A DNA stretch of 35,179 nucleotides from Caenispirillum salinarum AK4. Its GTDB lineage: Bacteria; Pseudomonadota; Alphaproteobacteria; Rhodospirillales; Rhodospirillaceae. The notes beneath the pieces were generated by a model that saw only the letters and a program-made list of their open reading frames with translations, was not told where the DNA came from and did no database searches. The DNA lies in NCBI RefSeq assembly GCF_000315795.1, contig NZ_ANHY01000031.1:1-35179 (forward strand), given 5' to 3'. The position numbers and the translations under genes were made by a program. Each line of letters starts with the position of its first letter. Position 1 is the first letter of the stretch. Shown one piece after another: positions 14,382 to 23,687 of this stretch.

Positions 14382-16631
14382 ATGTCCGCCAAAGCCCCGC
14401 GCCTCCGCATCCTGACGACGGTCCTGCTGGTCCTCATTGGCCTGATCGCCACGGCCCTGCCGGCCGCCGCGGCGAGCCTGGACGAATACCTGGACAAGGT
14501 GAGCGCCGCCGACCTGGTGCCGGGCGCCGATCGCCTGGGCGAGCCCCAGGGCACGCCGCCGGTGGTGCCGGCCTACAAGGGCGACGCGGTGGCGGGCTAC
14601 GTCTTCCTCAATTCGGATTTCACCAACGCCACCGGCTATTCGGGCCGCCCCATTCATATCCTGGCCGGCGTGTCGACCGAGGGGGTCATCTCGGGCGTGC
14701 GCATGGTGGAGCATCACGAGCCCATCGTGCTCATCGGCATCCCGGAAGAGCGCATCCGCGACTACAACCAGGCCATCGTCGGCTATGACGCCGTCACCAT
14801 GACCGCCCCGGCCGAGACCGGCGAGCCCGATATCATCTCGGGCGCCACCGTGACCGTCCTGGTGATGTACGACAGCGTCACGCGCGGCGCGGCCAAGGTG
14901 GCCCGGCGCCTCGGCCTGGGCGATCTGGACGCGGCGTCGGCGCAGCCCGCCGCGCCGGTGCGCGAGATCGACCGCGACGCCCCGGTGGAGGTCAAGGACT
15001 GGCAGACCCTTCTGGGAGAAGGCGCGGTGCGCCGCCTGAAGCTGACGGTCGGCCAGGTCAACGAGGCGTTCGCGCAGTCCGGCAATCCCGAAGCCGCCGA
15101 GCGCCCGGAAAAGGGCGCGCCGGAGGACACCTTCATCGACCTCTACGTCGCCCAGGTCAGCGTGCCCACCGTCGGCCGCTCCCTGCTGGGCGAGAACGAG
15201 TGGCGCAACCTGCAGGAGACGCTGGAAGAGGGGCAGTCGGCCCTGATGATCATGGGTCAGGGCCGGTACTCCTTCAAAGGCTCGGGCTACGTGCGCGGCG
15301 GCATCTTCGACCGCATCCAGCTGTCCCAGGACACCACGTCGGTGCGCTTCAAGGACCGCCAGCACAAGCGGCTGGGCAATGTGGCGGCCGAGGGGGCGCC
15401 GGAGTTCGACGAAGTGGGCCTGTTCCGCGTGCCGGTGGACGTGGACTTCCAGCCCGCCGCGCCGTGGGAACTGGACCTGCTGGTGCAGCGCGCCACGGGG
15501 CCGCTGGACAAGGCCTTCGTGACCTTCGACGTCTCCTACGCCGTCCCCGAGGCCTACCTGACCGAACCGCCGCCGCCGCCCGCGCCGGCCGATCCCGCCA
15601 CCACCCAGGCCGCGGCGCAGGCCCAGGCCGCCGACGACGCGGCCGAGGAAGCCGCCGCCCGTGACGCGCTGTGGAAGAACATCTGGGAGTCCAACGCCTG
15701 GAGCATCGGCCTCCTGGTGGCCTCCCTGGTCTTCCTGACCATCGTCTTCTTCTTTCAGGACGTGGTGGTCAAGCGGCCGAAACTGCTGAAGGGCATCCGC
15801 TATGCCTTCCTGACCTACACGCTGGTGTGGATCGGCTGGATCGCCAACGCGCAGCTGTCGGTCGTGAACCTGCTGACGCTGAGCAATTCCATGGCGACGG
15901 GGTTCAGCTGGCAGTACTTCCTGATGGGGCCGCTGGTGTTCATCCTGTGGTTCGCCGTCGCCGCCTCGCTGCTGTTCTGGGGCCGGGGACCGTTCTGCGG
16001 CTGGCTGTGCCCCTTCGGCGCCCTGCAGGAGCTGACCAACCGCATCGGTCGCCGCTTCGGCATCAGGCAGATCACCGTGCCGTGGCGCCTGCATGAACGC
16101 CTTTGGCCGCTGAAGTACATGATCTTCCTGGTGCTGTTCGGGGTCGCCCTCTACGACCTGGCGCTGGCGGAAAAGCTGTCGGAGGTGGAGCCCTTCAAGA
16201 CGGCGATCATCCTGAACTTCATCCGCGACTGGCCCTTCGTGGTGTTCGCCGTCGCGCTGCTGGTCGCCGGCCTGTTCATCGAGCGTTTCTTCTGCCGCTA
16301 CATCTGCCCCCTGGGCGGTGCGCTGGCGATCCCCGGCCGCATCCGCATGTTCGAGTGGCTGAAGCGCTGGCCGGAATGCGGCACCTCGTGCAACCGCTGC
16401 GCCCGCGAGTGCCCGGTGCAGTCCATCCACCCCGAAGGGCACATCAATCCCAACGAGTGCATCTACTGCATGCACTGCCAGGAGCTTTACCTGGACCAGC
16501 ACCGCTGCCCCCACAACGTGACGCTGCGCCTGAAGAAGGAGCGCCGCCACGCCGCCGCCCGCAAGGCCGGGCGCGACAAGAACAAGAAAGAGGCCGCGAC
16601 CCCGGTTCCCGAGGAAACACCGGCCCAGTGA
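14382..16631 (+). CDS. nosR: NosR, flavin and iron-sulfur electron donor protein for NosZ
   Basis: A 749-residue protein: signal/anchor helix, periplasmic FMN-binding domain ([12 protein letters not shown] near residues 153-163, whose Thr takes covalent FMN), then membrane helices and cytosolic iron-sulfur motifs. [12 protein letters not shown] and [16 protein letters not shown] are the NosR/NapH-type C-x-x-x-C-P pairs; [17 protein letters not shown] and [18 protein letters not shown] hold two 4Fe-4S clusters. It passes electrons from quinol toward NosZ and is needed for nos expression and activity. A Pro/Ala/Gln-rich linker (about 393-425) precedes the first membrane block. ATG 14382 has a GGGAG site. 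First gene of the operon, 71 bp before nosZ. Confidence 0.96.
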   Translation: MSAKAPRLRILTTVLLVLIGLIATALPAAAASLDEYLDKVSAADLVPGADRLGEPQGTPPVVPAYKGDAVAGYVFLNSDFTNATGYSGRPIHILAGVSTEGVISGVRMVEHHEPIVLIGIPEERIRDYNQAIVGYDAVTMTAPAETGEPDIISGATVTVLVMYDSVTRGAAKVARRLGLGDLDAASAQPAAPVREIDRDAPVEVKDWQTLLGEGAVRRLKLTVGQVNEAFAQSGNPEAAERPEKGAPEDTFIDLYVAQVSVPTVGRSLLGENEWRNLQETLEEGQSALMIMGQGRYSFKGSGYVRGGIFDRIQLSQDTTSVRFKDRQHKRLGNVAAEGAPEFDEVGLFRVPVDVDFQPAAPWELDLLVQRATGPLDKAFVTFDVSYAVPEAYLTEPPPPPAPADPATTQAAAQAQAADDAAEEAAARDALWKNIWESNAWSIGLLVASLVFLTIVFFFQDVVVKRPKLLKGIRYAFLTYTLVWIGWIANAQLSVVNLLTLSNSMATGFSWQYFLMGPLVFILWFAVAASLLFWGRGPFCGWLCPFGALQELTNRIGRRFGIRQITVPWRLHERLWPLKYMIFLVLFGVALYDLALAEKLSEVEPFKTAIILNFIRDWPFVVFAVALLVAGLFIERFFCRYICPLGGALAIPGRIRMFEWLKRWPECGTSCNRCARECPVQSIHPEGHINPNECIYCMHCQELYLDQHRCPHNVTLRLKKERRHAAARKAGRDKNKKEAATPVPEETPAQ

Positions 16632-16702
16632 CCCGCCGGGGGGCATCCGCCCCGGGGCGTGGAAGACTTCAAGCAAGCAAGACCGATACGGAGGATTGCA
16701 AC

Positions 16703-18640
16703 ATGACCAAGCGTGACGAGAGCAGGGACGGCGTCTCCCGCCGCGACCTTCTGGGCAACACCGCCAAGGGCGCGGTGCTGGCCGGAGTCGCCGGGGCGGC
16801 CGGCGTGGGCGGTGCGACGCTCACCGGCGGGCCCATCCGCTCCGCCAAGGCGGCCGAGGCCGGCGCGGCCGGCGCCGTGGCGCCCGGCGAACTGGACGAA
16901 TACTACGGCTTCTGGTCGTCCGGGCAGACGGGCGAGGTGCGCATCTTCGGCGTCCCCTCCATGCGCGAACTGATGCGCATTCCGGTGTTCAACATCGACA
17001 GCGCCACGGGCTGGGGCATCACCAACGAAAGCCGCCGCATCCTTACCGAGGGCCTGACCGAGGAAACCAAGGCGTTCCTCGCCAACCGCGGCGGCATCTA
17101 CCAGAACGGCGACGCCCACCACCCCCACATGTCGTTCACCGACGGCACCTACGACGGCCGCTACATCTGGATCAACGACAAGGCCAACACGCGCGTCGCC
17201 CGCATCCGCTGCGACGTGATGAAGCCCGACAAGATCATCGAAATCCCCAATGCGCATGACATTCACGGCATGCGCCCGCAGAAGTACCCGCGCACCGGCT
17301 ATGTCTTCTGCAATGGCGAACACGAGGCGCCGCTGCCCAACGACGGGCGCGACATGAAGAACACCGACGCCTACCGTTGCATCTTCTCGGCCGTCGATGG
17401 CGAGACGATGGAGGTGGCGTGGCAGGTCATCGTGTCCGGCAACCTGGACAACGTCGACTGCGACTACCAGGGCAAGTACGCCTTCTCCACCAGCTACAAT
17501 GCCGAGATGGGCATGACGCTGGCGGAAATGACGGCCAACGAGCAGGACCACGTCGTCGTCTTCAACATCGCCCGCATCGAACAGGCGGTGAAGGACGGCA
17601 AGGCCACCATGATGAACGGCGTTCCGGTGCTGGACGGCACCAAGGGCTCGCCGTACACGGCCTACATCCCCATCTCCACCAGCCCGCACGGCATCAACAC
17701 GGCGCCGGACGGCAAGCACGTCGTCATCAACGGCAAGCTGTCGCCGACGGTGTCGGTGATGGACGTCACCAAGCTGGACGCGCTTTTCGAGAACGGCGCC
17801 GACCCGCGCAGCGCCATCGTCGCAGAGCCGCAACTGGGCCTGGGCCCGCTCCACACCGCCTTCGACGGGCGCGGCAACGGCTACACCACGCTGTTCATCG
17901 ACAGCCAGGTCGCCAAGTGGAACATCGAAAAGGCGATCGAGGCCTTCAACGGCGCCGACGTCGACCCGATCCTGGAAAAGATCGACGTCCACTACCAGCC
18001 GGGCCACAACAGCACCTCCATGGGCGAGACCAAGGAGGCCGACGGCAAGTGGCTGGTGTCGCTGAACAAGTTCTCCAAGGACCGGTTCCTCAACGTCGGC
18101 CCGCTGAAACCGGAGAACGACCAGCTGATCAGCATTGCCGACGAAAGCCAGCCCATGCAGCTGGTCCACGACGGCCCCACCTTCGCCGAGCCGCATGACG
18201 GCATCATCGTCCGGGCCGATATCGTCAACCCCAAGAACGCCTGGGATCGCGAAGACCCCATCTTCAAGGACACGGTGGAACTGATCCGCTCCAAGGGTGT
18301 TGACCCGGAGGCGGCGGCCGACGTGATCCGCGAGGGCAACAAGGTCTTCGTCTTCATGACCTCGCAGGCGCCCATGTTCTCGCTGGACGAGTTCGAGGTG
18401 AACCAGGGCGACGAGGTGACCATCGCCATCACCAACATCGACGACGTGGACGACCTGACCCACGGCTTCACGCTTGCCAACTACGGCATCGTGATGGAAC
18501 TGGCGCCGAAGGCCACCGCGTCGGTGACCTTCACGGCCGACCGTCCGGGCGTGCACTGGTTCTACTGCCAGTGGTTCTGCCATGCGCTGCACATGGAAAT
18601 GCGCGGTCGCATGATGGTTCATCCGAAGAGCAAGGCGTGA
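16703..18640 (+). CDS. nosZ: Nitrous oxide reductase (clade I)
   Basis: A 645-residue periplasmic copper enzyme reducing N2O to N2. The N-terminus carries a twin-arginine signal ([13 protein letters not shown]), as in clade I NosZ. The beta-propeller has the CuZ ligand histidines in [36 protein letters not shown] and [10 protein letters not shown]. The C-terminal cupredoxin domain has the CuA site [10 protein letters not shown] and [16 protein letters not shown]. All expected ligand motifs are present and the length is normal, so the enzyme should be functional. ATG 16703 has a GGAGGATT site. Stop overlaps nosD start by one base. Confidence 0.98.
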   Translation: MTKRDESRDGVSRRDLLGNTAKGAVLAGVAGAAGVGGATLTGGPIRSAKAAEAGAAGAVAPGELDEYYGFWSSGQTGEVRIFGVPSMRELMRIPVFNIDSATGWGITNESRRILTEGLTEETKAFLANRGGIYQNGDAHHPHMSFTDGTYDGRYIWINDKANTRVARIRCDVMKPDKIIEIPNAHDIHGMRPQKYPRTGYVFCNGEHEAPLPNDGRDMKNTDAYRCIFSAVDGETMEVAWQVIVSGNLDNVDCDYQGKYAFSTSYNAEMGMTLAEMTANEQDHVVVFNIARIEQAVKDGKATMMNGVPVLDGTKGSPYTAYIPISTSPHGINTAPDGKHVVINGKLSPTVSVMDVTKLDALFENGADPRSAIVAEPQLGLGPLHTAFDGRGNGYTTLFIDSQVAKWNIEKAIEAFNGADVDPILEKIDVHYQPGHNSTSMGETKEADGKWLVSLNKFSKDRFLNVGPLKPENDQLISIADESQPMQLVHDGPTFAEPHDGIIVRADIVNPKNAWDREDPIFKDTVELIRSKGVDPEAAADVIREGNKVFVFMTSQAPMFSLDEFEVNQGDEVTIAITNIDDVDDLTHGFTLANYGIVMELAPKATASVTFTADRPGVHWFYCQWFCHALHMEMRGRMMVHPKSKA

Positions 18641-19908
18641 TGCGCGCCCGAGCCTTCATAACGGCGTTCGCGCTGGTCTCGGTGATCATTTCGATCACCG
18701 GGGCCGGTGCCCTCGCGCAGGCGCGTGACCTCGCGTCCCTTGTCGGCGCCGCAGAGCCGGGCGGGGTCGTGCGCCTACCAGAGGGCACCTATGCCGGCAA
18801 CGTCACCATCGACAAGCCCTTGACGCTGATCGGCGAAACCGGCGCGGTGGTCGACGGCGGCGGGCAGGGCCACGTGCTGACGCTGGCCGCGCCCGACATC
18901 ACGGTGAAGGGCCTGACCATCCGCAATTCGGGCGAGTCCCTGAACGAGGAGCACAGCGGCATCTACGTCACCGAGGCCGCCGACCGGGCGCTGATCGAGG
19001 GCAACCGCCTCGAACACAACCTGATCGGCATCTACCTCAAGGGCCCCGACGACGCAGTGGTCAAGGGCAACCACATCGCCGGCCGCACCGACCTGCGCGT
19101 GAACGAGCGCGGCAACAGCATCCACCTGTGGAACACGCCGGGCAGCCGCATCGTCGGCAACACCATCACCGGCGGGCGCGACGGCATCTTCACCACGACG
19201 TCCAAGGACAACGTGTTCGCCGGCAACATCATGGAAGGCGTGCGGTTCGCGGTCCACTACATGTACACCAACCGCAGCATCCTGCGCGGCAACGTCTCGC
19301 GGAACAATGACGCCGGTTACGTCATCATGTTCAGCCATCATCTGACGGTGGAGGACAACGTCAGCCAGGGCGACCGCGACCACGGCCTGCTGTTCAACTA
19401 CGCCAACTCCTCGACCATGCGCGGCAACGCGGTGGTGGACGGCGGCGAGAAGTGCGTCTTCATCTACAACGCCAACAAGAACGACTTCCGCGGCAACCGC
19501 TTCGAGGGCTGCGGCATCGGTATCCACTTCACGGCAGGGTCGGAGCGCAACACCATCGTGCGCAACGCCTTCATCAACAACGAAAGCCAGGTGAAGTACG
19601 TCGGCACCACGCACCTGGAATGGGCGGAGGACGGTGTCGGCAACTACTGGTCCGACAACGCCGCTTTCGACCTCAACGCCGACGGCATCGCCGACCGGCC
19701 CTACCGCCCCAACGGCCTGGTGGACCAGATCGTCTGGCGCGCGCCGGAGGCCAAGCTGCTGCTTACCAGCCCGGCCGTGCAGATCGTCCGCTGGGCGCAG
19801 TCGGCCTTCCCGGCCATCCTGCCCGGCGGCGTGGTCGACCCCTACCCCCTCATGCAGCCACCGGCGGAGGCGGCCGCACCCCAGTTGGCGGAGGTTCCCA
19901 AGCCATGA
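18640..19908 (+). CDS. nosD: NosD, periplasmic copper-site maturation protein
   Basis: A 422-residue protein with signal peptide (ending near GALAQA) and a right-handed parallel beta-helix made of CASH/PbH1-like repeats such as VEGN, GNxI, RGNxV spaced about 22 residues apart (for example NRLEHNLIGIYLKG, GNTITGGRDGIF, GNIMEGVRFAVHYM). NosD works with the NosFY transporter in making the CuZ tetranuclear site of NosZ in the periplasm. Start ATG 18640 overlaps the nosZ stop, and its own stop overlaps the nosF start, giving translational coupling. Confidence 0.96.
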   Translation: MRARAFITAFALVSVIISITGAGALAQARDLASLVGAAEPGGVVRLPEGTYAGNVTIDKPLTLIGETGAVVDGGGQGHVLTLAAPDITVKGLTIRNSGESLNEEHSGIYVTEAADRALIEGNRLEHNLIGIYLKGPDDAVVKGNHIAGRTDLRVNERGNSIHLWNTPGSRIVGNTITGGRDGIFTTTSKDNVFAGNIMEGVRFAVHYMYTNRSILRGNVSRNNDAGYVIMFSHHLTVEDNVSQGDRDHGLLFNYANSSTMRGNAVVDGGEKCVFIYNANKNDFRGNRFEGCGIGIHFTAGSERNTIVRNAFINNESQVKYVGTTHLEWAEDGVGNYWSDNAAFDLNADGIADRPYRPNGLVDQIVWRAPEAKLLLTSPAVQIVRWAQSAFPAILPGGVVDPYPLMQPPAEAAAPQLAEVPKP

Positions 19909-20843
19909 CCGATACCCGCGACGCCATCTGCCTGGAGGGCCTGACCAAGCGATATGGCGCCTTCACCGCCGTCGACGGCCTGTCGCTGGCGGTGCCGGAG
20001 GGCGAGTTCCTGGCGCTGCTCGGCCACAATGGCGCGGGCAAGACGACGCTCATGAAGATGCTGCTGGGCCTCACCCGCCCCAGCGCCGGGCAACTTTCGG
20101 TCCTGGGCACCCAGGGCGGCGGCGCGGCGGCGCGCCGGGCGGTCGGCTTCCTGCCGGAAAACGTCAGCTTCACCGGCGGCTCCACCGGGCGCGAGGCGCT
20201 GGCCTTCTATGCCCGGCTCAAGGGCGCGCCCAAGGCCCAGGTGGCGGAGCTGCTGGAGGTGGTCGGCCTGACCGACGCCGCCGCCAAGCCCGTGCGTACC
20301 TATTCCAAGGGCATGCGCCAGCGCCTCGGTTTGGCGCAGGCGCTGCTGGGGGATCCGCGGCTCCTGCTGCTGGACGAACCGACGACGGGCCTGGACCCCA
20401 TGCTGCGGCAGGCCTTCTTCACCATCCTGAAGGACATGAAGGCGCGCGGCGTGACCATCCTGCTGTCGTCGCACGTGCTGACCGAGCTGCAACTGCGCAC
20501 CGACCGCATCGCCATCATGCGCGGCGGCAGGCTGGTGGCCTGCGACACGCTGCACGGCCTGCAGGAGGCCGCCGGCCTGCCGGTGCGCATCCGCGTCCGC
20601 GTGCCCGAGGGCGGGGCGCAGCGGGCCGCCGACCGGGTGGGCGCCGGCGCGACGGTGCTCGGCGCCAACGGCCGGTCGGTGGAACTGGGCGTGCCCGTGG
20701 CGGCCAAGATGGAAGCGCTGCGGCAGCTGTCCTGCGGTCCCGACGGCACGGTGGAGGACCTGGACGTCCTGCCGCCCAGCCTGGAGGACGTCTACGCCCA
20801 TTTCGGCGGCCCCGCCGCCCCGGACGAGGAGACCCTGTCATGA
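19905..20843 (+). CDS. nosF: NosF, ABC transporter ATPase
   Basis: A 312-residue ATPase. Walker A GHNGAGKTT (about residues 42-50), the signature YSKGMRQRLGLAQAL, Walker B LLLLDEPTTGLDP and the switch His in SSHVL are intact. After about residue 215 a C-terminal extension of the NatA/CcmA type follows. With NosY it powers the step, probably sulfur or copper related, that NosD needs to assemble CuZ. The ATGA overlap at 19905-19908 couples it to nosD. Confidence 0.96.
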   Translation: MTDTRDAICLEGLTKRYGAFTAVDGLSLAVPEGEFLALLGHNGAGKTTLMKMLLGLTRPSAGQLSVLGTQGGGAAARRAVGFLPENVSFTGGSTGREALAFYARLKGAPKAQVAELLEVVGLTDAAAKPVRTYSKGMRQRLGLAQALLGDPRLLLLDEPTTGLDPMLRQAFFTILKDMKARGVTILLSSHVLTELQLRTDRIAIMRGGRLVACDTLHGLQEAAGLPVRIRVRVPEGGAQRAADRVGAGATVLGANGRSVELGVPVAAKMEALRQLSCGPDGTVEDLDVLPPSLEDVYAHFGGPAAPDEETLS

Positions 20844-21667
20844 ACGGCGTCCTCACCATCGCCGGCCGCGAAATTCGCGAGGGCCTGCGCAACCGCTGGG
20901 TCGCGGCGGCCACCCTGATCCTCGCTGCCCTGGCCCTGGCCCTGGCCCTGGTGGGCAGCGCGCCCTTCGGGGCGGTGGAAACGGGACGGCTGACGGTCAC
21001 CATCGTCTCGCTGTCCAGCCTGTCCATCTACCTGTTGCCGCTGATCGCCCTGCTGCTGGGCTTCGACGCCATCGTCGGCGAGCGCGAGCGCGGGACGCTG
21101 CTGCTCATGCTGGCCTACCCGGTCAGCCGCTGGCAGGTGGTGCTGGGCAAGTTCCTCGGGCACGCGGCCATCCTGGCCTTCGCCACCACCATCGGCTTCG
21201 GCAGTGCCGCCGTCGCCATCGCCCTGACGGCCGACGCCGCGCCCGCCGCCGCCGAGTGGTGGAGCTTCGGCGGCCTCGTGCTGGCCTCCATCGGCCTGGG
21301 GCTCGCCTTCGTCGCCGTCGGCTACGTCATCAGCGTGGCGGTGGCCGAGCGCACCACCGCCGCCGGCGTGGCGGTGGTCGTGTGGCTGTTCCTGGTGGTG
21401 CTCTACGACATGGGTTTGCTGGGCGCTTTGGTGGCGACGGGCGGCCAGGGCTTCCTGGGCGACACGCTGACCGTCTGGCTGCTCGCCAATCCGGCCGATG
21501 CCTACCGCCTGGTGACCCTGACGGGGTTCGAGGGCGCCGGCACCATCGCCGGCCTGGATGCCGTGGTGGCCGACCTGTCGGTCGCCTGGCCCGCCCTGGC
21601 GCTGGCGGCCTGGATCGCCGCCCCGCTGGCCGTCGCCTGGACCATCTTTTCGCGGAAGGAACCCTGA
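20840..21667 (+). CDS. nosY: NosY, ABC transporter permease
   Basis: A 275-residue inner membrane permease with six hydrophobic segments. The early cytosolic part IAGREIREGLRNRW and the segment FDAIVGERERGTLLLMLAYPVSRWQVVLGK (written here to name the GERERGTL motif) mark the ABC-2 type NosY family. It forms the membrane part of the NosDFY complex. Start ATG 20840 overlaps the nosF stop (ATGA). The stop is 2 bp before nosL. Confidence 0.95.
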   Translation: MNGVLTIAGREIREGLRNRWVAAATLILAALALALALVGSAPFGAVETGRLTVTIVSLSSLSIYLLPLIALLLGFDAIVGERERGTLLLMLAYPVSRWQVVLGKFLGHAAILAFATTIGFGSAAVAIALTADAAPAAAEWWSFGGLVLASIGLGLAFVAVGYVISVAVAERTTAAGVAVVVWLFLVVLYDMGLLGALVATGGQGFLGDTLTVWLLANPADAYRLVTLTGFEGAGTIAGLDAVVADLSVAWPALALAAWIAAPLAVAWTIFSRKEP

Positions 21668-21669
21668 CC

Positions 21670-22221
21670 ATGCGCCGCTGGATCGCCATTCCCCTCCTGG
21701 CCCTGGCACTCACCGCCTGTGACGACGGCGCCACCACCGCCGAGGCGCCGCCGCCGGTAGAGCCGACGCGCGAGGCCATCACCCACTTCGGCCGCATGAT
21801 CCTGGTCGACCACGACGGCCCGCGCGGCCAGATCCACCTGGAAAACGGCGAGGTCCTGTGGTTCCCCGCCGTGCGCGATGTGAAGGCCTTCACCCTGCTG
21901 CCCGAGGAAAGCAAGGACGTTGCCGCCATGTACGTCTCGGACATGGCGACGGCGCAAAGCTGGGAGGAGCCCGACACCTGGATGCCCGCCCGCGACGCCT
22001 TCTACGTCATCGGCAGCGACGCGCGGGGCGGCATGGGCATGCCCGAGCCCGTGCCCTTCTCCGACCGCTCCGCCGCCGACGCCTTCGCCAACGAGCGCGG
22101 CGGCGACGTGGTGATGTGGGACGACATTCCCGACGACTACATCCTCAGTTCGCCCGAGGAGGGGACGGACATGGACATGGGCATGCACATGAACATGGAC
22201 CGCGGGGAGGGCCACCAATGA
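21670..22221 (+). CDS. nosL: NosL, copper chaperone lipoprotein
   Basis: A 183-residue lipoprotein: signal peptide with lipobox LTAC (Cys17), an Ala/Pro linker, then the NosL domain with DHDGPRGQIHL, VLWFPAVRDVKAFTLLPEE, AAMYVSDM, FYVIGSDARGGMG and PVPFSDRSAADAFA. NosL binds Cu(I) and delivers it for NosZ maturation. Where some NosL proteins have a Cys-x-Met near the domain start, this one reads THFGRMIL, so its Cu ligand set may differ. The last 20 residues form a Met/His-rich tail (MDMGMHMNMD...GH), a likely extra copper site. Stop overlaps the nosX start. Confidence 0.93.
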   Translation: MRRWIAIPLLALALTACDDGATTAEAPPPVEPTREAITHFGRMILVDHDGPRGQIHLENGEVLWFPAVRDVKAFTLLPEESKDVAAMYVSDMATAQSWEEPDTWMPARDAFYVIGSDARGGMGMPEPVPFSDRSAADAFANERGGDVVMWDDIPDDYILSSPEEGTDMDMGMHMNMDRGEGHQ

Positions 22222-23129
22222 GCCTGAGCCGCCGCCGCTTCATCTCCATTGCCGCCGGCGCCGGCGCCGCCGCCCTGGCCCTCGGCGGCGCCGGCCCCGC
22301 TCGGGCGCGTGCCGGCGGCGGCCTACGCCGCTGGACCGGCACCGCCATGGGCGCGCGGGCGGAGATGATCCTTCCCGCCGCCGCGATGGACCTGCTGCCG
22401 CGCCTGCGGGCCGAGATCGACCGGCTGGAGGACGTCTTCAGCCTCTACCGGCCCGACAGCGCACTGTCACGCCTGAACCGCGACGGTGACCTGGACGCGC
22501 CGCCCCTGGAACTGGTGGATGTGCTGGGCCGGGCGCGCGCCGTCTCGACCCTGACCGACGGCGCCTTCGACGTCACGGTCCAGCCGCTCTGGGCCCTGCG
22601 CGCCCGCCACCTCCAGGCGGGCACCGAGCCGACGCCGCCGGAGGTCGCGGCGGCGCGGGCGCTGGTGGACTGGCGCGGGCTGCGGGTGGACCCGGCGCGC
22701 ATCACGCTCGCCCGCCGGGGCATGGCGGTGACGCTCAACGGCATCGCGCAGGGCTACGTCACCGATCGCGTGGCCGACGTGCTGCGCGGCGCGGGTCTGG
22801 AGGGTGTCCTTGTGTCCCTCGGCGAGACACGGGCGCTTGGCCCCCATCCCGACGGTCGCCCGTGGACGGTCGCTCCGGGCGCGGATGCCGAGCCCCTGCC
22901 GCTGCGGGAGGGGGCGCTCGCCATCACCGAACCGGCGGCATCCGGCGGTCATGTCTTGGACCCGGCGACAGGCCGCGCCGGTGGCCGGCTCCGTCGCGTG
23001 ACGGTCCAGGCGCCGACGGCGACCACCGCCGACGCCCTGTCGACGGCACTTGCCCTCGTGCCTGCCGCGCGGCGGGACGCCGTCGCGCGCGCCGGCGGCG
23101 CGACGGCGGTCTGGGCGCTGGACGTATAA
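22218..23129 (+). CDS. nosX: NosX, ApbE-type FAD:protein FMN transferase
   Basis: A 303-residue protein with a Tat signal (SRRRFISIAAGAGAAA) and an ApbE fold: TGTAMGARAEMIL, then VFSLYRPDSALSRLN, LTDGAFDVTVQPLW and GIAQGYVTDRVADVLRGAG with a Gly-rich VSLGETRALG loop. NosX transfers FMN from FAD to the Thr of NosR in the periplasm. It ends the operon and overlaps nosL by 4 bp. A weak hairpin follows at 23142-23161. Confidence 0.92.
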   Translation: MSLSRRRFISIAAGAGAAALALGGAGPARARAGGGLRRWTGTAMGARAEMILPAAAMDLLPRLRAEIDRLEDVFSLYRPDSALSRLNRDGDLDAPPLELVDVLGRARAVSTLTDGAFDVTVQPLWALRARHLQAGTEPTPPEVAAARALVDWRGLRVDPARITLARRGMAVTLNGIAQGYVTDRVADVLRGAGLEGVLVSLGETRALGPHPDGRPWTVAPGADAEPLPLREGALAITEPAASGGHVLDPATGRAGGRLRRVTVQAPTATTADALSTALALVPAARRDAVARAGGATAVWALDV

Positions 23130-23141
23130 GCGGCAGGCGCC

Positions 23142-23161
23142 CGCCGGCCTTTGCACCGGCG
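23142..23161 (+). terminator. Weak hairpin after the nos operon
   Basis: CGCCGG (23142-23147) pairs with CCGGCG (23156-23161) around an 8-nt loop. There is no T-run, so it is uncertain that it ends transcription. Confidence 0.3.
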
Positions 23162-23213
23162 CGTCCGGCTTCTACCATCCCGCTCCTGCCCCTTCTGTTT
23201 CGGATCGGACGCG

Positions 23214-23687
23214 ATGGATGACCTGACCTGGGCGCGCGCCCTTCATGTCCTGGCCGTGGTTCACTGGATCGGCGGCGTCGCCATGGTGACGGCCGTCATC
23301 CTGCCGGCGGTGCGGCGCCTGGGCGCGCCGGGGGACCGGCTGGCCCTGTTCGAGGCCGTGGAGGGACGGTTTTCCCGTCACGCCAAGATCTCCGTGACCC
23401 TGGCCGGCCTGAGCGGCTTCTACATGACCGAGCGCCTGGACGCCTGGGACCGCTTCGCCGATCCTGGCTTCTGGTGGATGCACGCCATGGTGCTGGTCTG
23501 GACCCTCTTCGCGGTCGTCCTGTTCATCGCCGAGCCCCTGGTCCTGCACCGGTGGATCCACCGGCGCGCGCAGGAACGGCCCGAGGCAACCTTTACCCTG
23601 GTCCAGCGGGCCCACTGGGTCCTTCTGATCCTCAGCGCCGTAACGGTCGGAGCCTCCGTGCTGGGCGCCCATGGCGTGCTCTTCTGA
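23214..23687 (+). CDS. CopD-like four-helix membrane protein
   Basis: A 157-residue inner membrane protein with four helices. Conserved His positions, HVLAVVHWIGGVAMV in helix 1 and a His in WWMHAMVLVW of helix 3, together with the general arrangement, resemble CopD/COG5615-type proteins that may bind haem b or copper. A specific function cannot be given; placement directly after nosX hints at a respiratory or copper-related role. ATG 23214 was chosen since the upstream frame is not membrane-like. Its last 56 bp overlap the end of the convergent MATE gene. Confidence 0.6.
   Translation: MDDLTWARALHVLAVVHWIGGVAMVTAVILPAVRRLGAPGDRLALFEAVEGRFSRHAKISVTLAGLSGFYMTERLDAWDRFADPGFWWMHAMVLVWTLFAVVLFIAEPLVLHRWIHRRAQERPEATFTLVQRAHWVLLILSAVTVGASVLGAHGVLF

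Noticed and set aside
14304-16676. A 790-codon minus-strand open frame across nosR
   Set aside because: Same reasoning: shadow of nosR with no recognisable domain.
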